From positions 1-8,856 of the forward strand of contig CAYSLJ010000227.1 of the NCBI GenBank assembly GCA_964431735.1: DNA of 8,856 nt, given 5' to 3'. A model generated the notes under the pieces. That model saw only the letters and a program-made list of their open reading frames with translations, did no database searches and was not told the DNA's origin. This document shows positions 1-5,422 of this stretch, piece after piece. Made by a program: the position numbers and the translations under genes. This stretch comes from CALARM01 sp964431735. Lineage in GTDB: Bacteria; Vulcanimicrobiota; SpSt-956; JAKJGF01. Each line of letters begins with the position of its first letter. Position 1 is the first letter of the stretch.

Positions 1-120
1 AGAGTCCGGTCAGGGACAGGTTTTAGAAATGGATACGAACTTATCTGGAGCGGTACTAAGGATCTGTCAGGAAATAACTACATCTTGATTACAGTTTATA
101 TCGTGATACGTAACGCGTAA
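1..120 (+). CDS. Possible 3' end of a plus-strand gene (partial, hypothetical)
   Basis: Frame 1 is open from the window edge to a TAA at 118-120 and would encode 39 residues, including the stretch GYELIWSGTKDLSG and then a hydrophobic IL-ITVYIV segment. The Trp-x-Gly-x-x-Asp-x-x-Gly pattern recalls the C-terminal beta-sandwich tails of FlgD-like or secreted surface proteins, but this is a weak resemblance in a very short piece. Frame 2 is also open, to a TGA at 86-88, so the reading frame is not secure. If real, the gene converges on sbcC and its stop lies inside the heptamer array at 101-137, as seen for other genes here. No start can be seen. Confidence 0.3.
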   Translation, partial: RVRSGTGFRNGYELIWSGTKDLSGNNYILITVYIVIRNA

Positions 121-137
121 CGTGTTACGTATCACGA
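101..137. repeat. Heptamer array A, forming a long palindrome
   Basis: The array is built of 7-base units: CGTGATA, two CGTAACG, then the inverted units TGTTACG and TATCACG. The outer arms 101-114 and 124-137 are perfect 14-base inverted repeats. The inner bases can add a G-U pair and two more pairs around a TAA loop. It lies between the sbcC stop and the possible plus-strand gene end. No T-run follows on either strand, so it is not a classical intrinsic terminator, though it could protect or define the 3' ends of converging transcripts. Confidence 0.85.
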
Positions 138-167
138 CCATATAGTCATTAAGCTGATTATTACAGG

Positions 168-3100
168 TCACTGATAACTGCTCACTGTAAAAGTAGAACC
201 ATGTAAAGGAGATTTACTGACTTCTATCTTTGTGGGAAACATATTCTTTAAATGTTCCATATGGGTAATAACCAGGATTTTATCGAAATCTCTGCTTATT
301 TCATTTATTGCCTGAACCAGTTGCTCTATACCTTCCGAGTCCTGTGTGCCAAAGCCTTCGTCTATTATAAGAGTCCGCAGTTTTGTCCCTGAGCGTCTGG
401 CCATTAATTTGGCAAGAGCAATTCTTAAAGAGAAATTTGTCCTGAAAGCTTCTCCTCCGCTGTAAAGCTCATAATCTCTCGTGCCGGATTCGTCGCTTAT
501 CTTTATATCCAGGGTATCTTTAAGACCGCCGCTTTTCTTATCCCTCTGAAGTTCCAGTGCTATATGGATGCGGTTATCTGTCAGACGGGACAGGATTTTA
601 TTTGCCTCTCCTTCTATTTCAGGGATGGAATTCTGAATGATAAGAGCCTGAATACCATCTTTGCCGAAGGCTTTATGAAGGATTTTATAAATTTCTCTCT
701 CACGCCCTTTTTCTTCAAATTCTTTATCCAGATTATCGATTTTTCCTTCTATTTTATTAAAATTTTCCCTGAGGTTTTCAAGAGTTCCCTTCTCTGCAGC
801 AAGATCATGGGTCCGTAACCTTAAACCCTGAAGGGTAAATTCGCTCTGTGGTATAATCTCAATAAGTGACGGAAGTTCTTCCAGAAGTTTTGAGTTATGT
901 TCTTTATCTTCCTCCATGTTCGTGAGTAAAATTTCTTTTTCTTTTATTGAAGCTGTTATTTCTTCCAGTTTTTTTACAGTAAGAGGGTATTGTTTCTTTG
1001 CCTCTTCAAGAAGCACTTTTCTTGTTGTTATGCCTGATAATTTCTTTATTTTTTCCTTTGTTATATTATGCTCTTCCTGGGAATATCCGGTGTTATTTAA
1101 TTCTATGTTTATTTCTTCAAGCTCTTTTTTTAAGTTATGGGAAAAATTTTCTTTCTGTAATATTTGTTTTTTTTCTTCTAAATATTTTTCCAGTTCCGGT
1201 ACCTGAGCAGTAAGTTTATCTCTGTTTTCCATAGCCATATCCAGTTTGAATTTTAATTTTCCATAATGTGTAAATTTTTCTTTCTCTGATTTTATTTTAC
1301 GTAAATCCTGTTCATCTATCGTATAGACAGATAGCTTCTTTTCAATATCTGACAGTTCTCTTATTTCTTCTGATATAAATGTTTTATTTTCTATATTTTT
1401 TATTATTTCTTCTCTTTTACCTTTGATTTCCCGGATAAGTTCTTTTGTCTTTTTGGACTGACTCAGTTGTAATTGTTTTTGCCCTATTAAATCTCTTTCA
1501 GGTTTCATCTTCTTTATAGAAGAGTCGAGATTCTTCTGTTCTTTTATAAGAACAGTAATTTCTTTATTCAATCCGTCAATTTCTCCGAGAATTTTTTCTT
1601 TTTTTTCTTTTTTTTCTTCTCCCTGTTTTTTTATTTTTTCCATGGCTGATTTTTTTCTTTTTTCATCAAAAGGTGCATCACAATACGGGCATACACCGCC
1701 ACTGGCTTTACCGATGGATTTCCATTTTTTTCTTTCTTCCTCCAGTTCTTTATCTATATCTTTTACGTGTCTTTCCAGAACTGGTATCATAGATTTTTTC
1801 TCCGCCATGTTTTTAACGGTTATTTCTTTTTCTTTTTCCATTATTTCTAGTCTCTTTATTTCTTCTTTTATAAGTTCTATTTCTTTTATTGTTTTTTCTT
1901 CATCTATAATATGTTTCTCCTGTTCTTTTAACCGGTTTTCCATGGTACCCAGTTCTACTTTAAGAGAGCTTTCCTTTTCATAGATCTTTTTTTCCACTTC
2001 CCTTTTCTTTTCTTCCACTGTTCTTTTAACTGCAAGTTTTTCTTCTGTTTCTTTTTCTCTCTCTTGTAGTTCCTTAAGGAATTTATATCCTTCTTCTATG
2101 GAAGTCTTTTCTTCAATAACATGTGCTGATTCATTTAACTGTAATTTAATCGAATTTATTTTTTCTATGAATATCTTTATTTCAGAAGTAATTTCATTTT
2201 TTTTCTGATTTATCTTATTTTCAAGAGAATATTTTTTCTGCTTCAGTCCTGTTGTTTTCTGAAGTTTCTCTACCATTGATGCTTCTTCCCGGATCAGCCC
2301 TTCATAGTTATGGCACTGTTCCATAATATTTTTTTCTTCTGCTACAATTTTTTCTATTCTTTCTCTATCTACTGTAAGATGTGTTTCCTGTTTTTTCAGA
2401 TCCTTCAGTGAAGCTTCTTCTCTTGCAGTATTCTGTTCCATTTCTATCAGTTTTTCTCTTATCACTGACAGTTTACTTTGTTTATCTCTCATAGAAATCA
2501 GTTCTTTTTCAGTATCTTCTATTTCTTTATTCAGATTCAGGAGATTTATGTTTATATCGTCAAGTCTTTCCAGGACATTTTCTTTCTGAAAAATTTCTTC
2601 CTCAAGTTTTTCTTTTTCTTCTTCTATTAATGTTATCCGCATATTTGCTTCTTTATATTTTTCCCTTGCCATAGTAGACAGTTCGTCATATCGGGAAAGA
2701 CCCAGTATATCTGCAAGTAACTGTTTCCTTTCCCCTGCTTTTTTTATGGCAAATTCATCTGCTCTGCCCTGAAGAAGAACGCAGGAATTTATAAATGTTT
2801 CATAGTCCATTCTGAGGAATTGGTTTATTTTTTCCTGTGTAAGGGTCACGCTTTTCTGGGTAAGTCCTGTATATTCACCTGACTTTGGAGAATATATATC
2901 AAATTCCAGAGTGGATTTCGACGTTTTTCCGCTTTTGGAATAATGCCTTATAACTCTGTATCTGTCTCCTTCCACATCAAAAACAAATTCCACCATCATT
3001 TCTGTTTTCCCGATTTTCAGCAGTCCTTCATCAGGTTTTTTTTCTATGGAAGCTTTTCGCCCTTCTCCCCACAGAGCCCACGTAATAGCGTCTATAATGG

Positions 3101-3218
3101 CTGATTTACCATGACCGTTATTGCCGCAGAGGCATGCCATATGAAAATCCCTGAAATCCAGAAGGGGCGGCTCTCCGTAACTCATAAAATTTTTAAGCTG
3201 CAAACTTACAGGTATCAT
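168..3218 (-). CDS. sbcC: SbcC, Rad50-like ATPase subunit of the SbcCD nuclease
   Basis: SbcC is the SMC-like ATPase of the SbcCD (Rad50-Mre11) complex, which binds DNA ends in the cytoplasm and drives nuclease action on hairpins, palindromes and protein-blocked ends. The protein has 1016 residues, a normal length. In order it shows a Walker A GNNGHGKS at 32-39, a Q-loop Q150, a long Glu/Lys-rich coiled coil, the zinc-hook CPYC at 510-513 almost exactly at mid-length, a returning coiled coil, the ABC signature SGGE at 920-923, Walker B ending in D953-E954, the D-loop GTQD and the switch H986. The ATG start gives the typical N-terminus ending in NFMSYG; an in-frame stop lies upstream. No clear Shine-Dalgarno precedes it, only A-rich sequence. 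The TGA stop and the last residues (VSSYQ) lie in period-7 repeat sequence. It follows sbcD by 115 bases. Confidence 0.97.
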   Translation of the reverse strand: MIPVSLQLKNFMSYGEPPLLDFRDFHMACLCGNNGHGKSAIIDAITWALWGEGRKASIEKKPDEGLLKIGKTEMMVEFVFDVEGDRYRVIRHYSKSGKTSKSTLEFDIYSPKSGEYTGLTQKSVTLTQEKINQFLRMDYETFINSCVLLQGRADEFAIKKAGERKQLLADILGLSRYDELSTMAREKYKEANMRITLIEEEKEKLEEEIFQKENVLERLDDININLLNLNKEIEDTEKELISMRDKQSKLSVIREKLIEMEQNTAREEASLKDLKKQETHLTVDRERIEKIVAEEKNIMEQCHNYEGLIREEASMVEKLQKTTGLKQKKYSLENKINQKKNEITSEIKIFIEKINSIKLQLNESAHVIEEKTSIEEGYKFLKELQEREKETEEKLAVKRTVEEKKREVEKKIYEKESSLKVELGTMENRLKEQEKHIIDEEKTIKEIELIKEEIKRLEIMEKEKEITVKNMAEKKSMIPVLERHVKDIDKELEEERKKWKSIGKASGGVCPYCDAPFDEKRKKSAMEKIKKQGEEKKEKKEKILGEIDGLNKEITVLIKEQKNLDSSIKKMKPERDLIGQKQLQLSQSKKTKELIREIKGKREEIIKNIENKTFISEEIRELSDIEKKLSVYTIDEQDLRKIKSEKEKFTHYGKLKFKLDMAMENRDKLTAQVPELEKYLEEKKQILQKENFSHNLKKELEEINIELNNTGYSQEEHNITKEKIKKLSGITTRKVLLEEAKKQYPLTVKKLEEITASIKEKEILLTNMEEDKEHNSKLLEELPSLIEIIPQSEFTLQGLRLRTHDLAAEKGTLENLRENFNKIEGKIDNLDKEFEEKGREREIYKILHKAFGKDGIQALIIQNSIPEIEGEANKILSRLTDNRIHIALELQRDKKSGGLKDTLDIKISDESGTRDYELYSGGEAFRTNFSLRIALAKLMARRSGTKLRTLIIDEGFGTQDSEGIEQLVQAINEISRDFDKILVITHMEHLKNMFPTKIEVSKSPLHGSTFTVSSYQ
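170..190. repeat. Short period-7 repeat (ACTGCTC family) at the sbcC 3' end
   Basis: Three adjacent 7-base units, ACTGATA, ACTGCTC and ACTGTAA, read on the plus strand. They encode the last few residues of SbcC and overlap its stop codon at 168-170. The middle unit ACTGCTC is identical to the first unit of the array at 3305-3339, which links the two sites. The match is short, so the array is only moderately certain. Confidence 0.5.
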
Positions 3219-3226
3219 GTTTTTTT
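3219..3226 (-). promoter_or_regulatory. sbcC start region without a recognisable ribosome binding site
   Basis: On the coding strand the bases before the ATG are an A8 run and a C, preceded by AATAGAAAGTC. There is no GGAGG-like motif at the usual distance. Initiation may rely on the unstructured A-rich leader, or on ribosomes arriving from sbcD. The N-terminus matches SbcC family starts and an in-frame TAA lies just upstream, so the start itself is not in doubt. Confidence 0.5.
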
Positions 3227-3247
3227 TGACTTTCTATTTATTATAAT

Positions 3248-3275
3248 CGTGACGCGTAATGCGTAATGCGTATTT
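3248..3275. repeat. Heptamer array B between sbcD and sbcC
   Basis: On the plus strand the units are CGTGACG, CGTAATG, CGTAATG and a degenerate CGTATTT. The leading CGTGACG unit preceded by an AT-rich stretch and TC or CC is shared with the arrays at 7688, 8185 and 8308. This array is not strongly palindromic. It lies 30 bases upstream of the sbcC start. Confidence 0.8.
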
Positions 3276-3281
3276 AATCCC

Positions 3282-3303
3282 GGGGCGTTTAGTTAAACGC
3301 CCC
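3282..3303. repeat. Perfect REP-like palindrome in the sbcD-sbcC gap
   Basis: GGGGCGTTTA and TAAACGCCCC are perfect 10-base arms around a GT loop. In RNA this is a stable GC-capped hairpin between the sbcD and sbcC coding regions. No T-run follows on the coding strand, so it looks less like an intrinsic terminator than like a REP-type element or an mRNA processing or stabilising hairpin. It could let sbcD and sbcC be expressed at different levels. Confidence 0.75.
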
Positions 3304-3304
3304 T

Positions 3305-3339
3305 ACTGCTCACTATTCACTATTCACTATTCACTATAT
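3305..3339. repeat. Heptamer array (ACTATTC)n overlapping the sbcD stop
   Basis: Plus-strand units are ACTGCTC, three ACTATTC and ACTATAT, with strict 7-base spacing. On the coding strand this reads as repeated GAATAGT, each with a TAG. The sbcD stop codon at 3334-3336 is one of these TAGs. Because 7 is not divisible by 3, consecutive copies put a stop in all three frames. Confidence 0.85.
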
Positions 3340-4581
3340 AATTCTTTTACTATCAAATTCTTCCAGTAAATTTTTTTCAAGTAACCTTGCATGAACCTTT
3401 ATGTCTTCAGAGTAATCTGACAGATTTTCCTGTTCTATATATTTATCCAGAGCTTCCATAAAGGTAAGATTTTCGGAAATAACTGCTCTTTCCGTCACTT
3501 CCTTTTCATCTGCTTTTCTTATGATACCATGAACCCAGAAAGCTCCTTCCAGGGTATCTTTGATATCTTTCAGCCTGAGAGGTTCATTATAACAGTAATG
3601 AGTGAGATATATGATTCTTACTATTGCATTATTTATGTCTCTTCTATTTATTTCCTCTATAATTTCCCAGCTCGGATCCAGCATTTCTCTTACATCTACC
3701 TCTACAGTCACCATTGGTCTTGAAGGGGTTTTTACAAAACGATATTCAAGTTCTTTACCTTCCAGTTCTGCAAGTATAAATCCTTTTTCTTCATGTTCTT
3801 CATTGAAGTCTATTCTTTCTATACTTCCCGAATATATGACAGGAGGAGAAGAATGTTGATTAATATTTTGATATTTATGTATATGGCCCAGGGCTACATA
3901 GTCAAATTCTTTTCTTGCCAGGGTACTGGTCAGTATTACAGGGTCTCTGCCCAGAAGGGTTGTTCTTTCCGAACCGGAATATGTTGCATCTGCCATTGCC
4001 AGATGTCCTGCAAATATGGAAGGATATTTCGGCGACACAATGCCTGCAAAATGTTCTATCATATCATTACAGGTTTTTTGAAGTTTTTCATCTATTTCCT
4101 GAGCATTTAAAAGTTTGTAATCTTCTTTATCTATTAATCTGCTTTTGGTAGGCCATGGAAAACAACAGATCTGGATTTTCCCTTTTTCTTTCAGATCCAG
4201 AGTTAACATGTCAGGTTTTGACATTACATGGATATTTTTAATATTCAGTTCTGTAAATATATCCATTGGATTTGCTTTCCCGAAGGCTACAGGGTTGTCA
4301 TGATTTCCTATAATTATAATTACAGGTATGTCTTTTTCTATTATTTTCCTGATAGACCGGGCAAATTCTCTCTGATGTGTAGGAGACGGGCCGGGAGTAT
4401 GATAAACATCGCCGCATATCAATAAAAAATCTACTTCTTCTTGTATTGCAGTATGTAGAATTTTGTCAAAACATGATATGAAATCTTTAAATCTGGCGTG
4501 AAGTCCTGTCTCAGGGTCTGTTTTCCCGTAATTCTCCACTCCGAAATGTATGTCACCTGTATGGATAAATTTTATTGACAT
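3334..4581 (-). CDS. sbcD: SbcD, Mre11-like nuclease subunit of SbcCD
   Basis: SbcD is the Mn-dependent phosphoesterase of SbcCD: an exonuclease and hairpin endonuclease that works with the SbcC ATPase. The 415-residue protein has the full set of calcineurin-type motifs: GDIH (D10, H12), GDVYH (D58), GNHD (N93, with catalytic H94), GHLA (H193) and GHIH (H233, H235). These are the expected ligands of the two metals. The domain after about residue 275 corresponds to the capping region and the C-terminal part that contacts SbcC coiled coils. The ATG start gives the usual family N-terminus with GDIH at residues 9-12. A heptamer array ends only a few bases before the ATG, so no Shine-Dalgarno is visible. 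The TAG stop lies in a second repeat array. sbcC follows on the same strand. Confidence 0.96.
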   Translation of the reverse strand: MSIKFIHTGDIHFGVENYGKTDPETGLHARFKDFISCFDKILHTAIQEEVDFLLICGDVYHTPGPSPTHQREFARSIRKIIEKDIPVIIIIGNHDNPVAFGKANPMDIFTELNIKNIHVMSKPDMLTLDLKEKGKIQICCFPWPTKSRLIDKEDYKLLNAQEIDEKLQKTCNDMIEHFAGIVSPKYPSIFAGHLAMADATYSGSERTTLLGRDPVILTSTLARKEFDYVALGHIHKYQNINQHSSPPVIYSGSIERIDFNEEHEEKGFILAELEGKELEYRFVKTPSRPMVTVEVDVREMLDPSWEIIEEINRRDINNAIVRIIYLTHYCYNEPLRLKDIKDTLEGAFWVHGIIRKADEKEVTERAVISENLTFMEALDKYIEQENLSDYSEDIKVHARLLEKNLLEEFDSKRII

Positions 4582-4583
4582 AG

Positions 4584-4651
4584 AAGCGTTAAGCGTGAAG
4601 CGTTAAGCGTGAAGCGTATGTCGCATTACGCATTACGCATTACGCATTACG
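4584..4651. repeat. Heptamer array C, head-to-head, filling the PP2C-sbcD gap
   Basis: On the plus strand five units run GCGTTAA, GCGTGAA, GCGTTAA, GCGTGAA, GCGTATG (4586-4620), then after one T four CGCATTA units (4622-4649) in the opposite sense. The GCGTTAA/GCGTGAA pair alternates, giving a 14-base higher-order repeat. The array takes up essentially the whole 65-base gap. It contains the phosphatase TAA stop at 4647-4649 and ends within a few bases of the sbcD ATG. Confidence 0.9.
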
Positions 4652-5375
4652 ACAGATCACCTTCCTCTATTTTAACTATAACTGCTGTAATATTATCAGG
4701 TCCTCCCGCTTCATTTGCTTTTTCTATCAGTTTTTTACAGGCACAGTTTAAATCGGGAGAGGAAAGAACAATGTCCATGATTTCTTCATCTGATACTATT
4801 TTTTTTGCCATATCTCCTGTAAGACCATCAGAACACATGATGATGATATCTTCTGGTTCCAGAACTCTTGAGAATACATCGGGAACTGTTGCTGCTTCTA
4901 TGCCGAGAGCCCTTGTGATGGCATGCTGGAACGGGTAGTGCCTGGCAGATTCCATATCCAGTTCTCCTGCATCTATTAATTCCTTTACTTTTGTATGATC
5001 ATTTGTAATAAGTTCCAGCTTTTCCTGTCTTAAAAGATAGATTCTACTGTCTCCTATATGGCCGAACCAGCCTTTATTTTTTACAACTGCCAGTAATTCC
5101 AGAGTAGTTCCCATGTTTTTATGTTGATTGAATATCTGTTTGTTTACTTTGTGAATGACCTTGCGTATATGATAATCGGGCTGTTTTTTTTCAGAGTAAT
5201 ATTTCTGCCAGTAATTATTTATTTCTGTTACAGTAGTTCCGCTGGCAATTTCTCCTCCGAAATGACCTCCCATGCCATCGGCAACTATAAAAAGTTTGTT
5301 CTTTAAATCTATACTGAAACTGTCCTGATTTTTCTCTCTGAATTGACCTGTATCCGTTAAACCTGATGCTTTCAC
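4647..5375 (-). CDS. PP2C-family (PPM) Ser/Thr protein phosphatase
   Basis: This is a cytoplasmic metal-dependent phosphatase that removes phosphate from Ser/Thr, expected to oppose the neighbouring kinase. The 242 residues are typical of single-domain bacterial enzymes of the Stp/PrpC type. Visible motifs are REKNQD (D18), VADGMGGH (D33, G34), GHIGDSR (105-111), CSDGLTGD (D183) and GGPDN (D227), which together hold the metal-binding aspartates. No membrane segment or extra domain is seen. The start is GTG at 5375, the first good start after an in-frame TAA. A strong AAGGAGG lies about 40 bases upstream, separated by a hairpin. The kinase stop is 47 bases upstream. The TAA stop is inside heptamer array C, which may supply the final serine codon too. 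Confidence 0.95.
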   Translation of the reverse strand: MKASGLTDTGQFREKNQDSFSIDLKNKLFIVADGMGGHFGGEIASGTTVTEINNYWQKYYSEKKQPDYHIRKVIHKVNKQIFNQHKNMGTTLELLAVVKNKGWFGHIGDSRIYLLRQEKLELITNDHTKVKELIDAGELDMESARHYPFQHAITRALGIEAATVPDVFSRVLEPEDIIIMCSDGLTGDMAKKIVSDEEIMDIVLSSPDLNCACKKLIEKANEAGGPDNITAVIVKIEEGDLS

Positions 5376-5383
5376 TTTCTTTA

Positions 5384-5422
5384 CCGCAATTTACCGACAG
5401 GGCAATATTGCGGATCCCTCCT
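5384..5422 (-). promoter_or_regulatory. Shine-Dalgarno plus hairpin spacer before the phosphatase GTG
   Basis: On the coding strand AAGGAGG (5416-5422) starts at the first base after the kinase stop. It is followed by GAT, then a hairpin with perfect arms CCGCAAT (5407-5413) and ATTGCGG (5384-5390). Inside it, TTGCC can pair with GGTAA (one G-U pair) after a bulged A, leaving a 5-base loop. If the hairpin folds, the Shine-Dalgarno is about 11 bases from the GTG rather than about 40. There is no T-run after it, so a terminator is unlikely. Confidence 0.6.

Noticed and set aside
101..137. Palindrome as an intrinsic terminator of sbcC
   Set aside because: No T-run follows the hairpin on either strand, and it belongs to a repeat family also found between and upstream of genes.
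564..1983. Several plus-strand ORFs opposite sbcC (564-818, 916-1206, 998-1213, 1642-1983)
   Set aside because: They are Ser/Phe-rich antisense readings of the Lys/Glu-rich coiled-coil gene, with no recognisable domains. The sbcC frame has every family motif.
4584..4651. Tandem arrays as a CRISPR
   Set aside because: Units are 7 bases with no spacers of usual length, and no cas genes are present.
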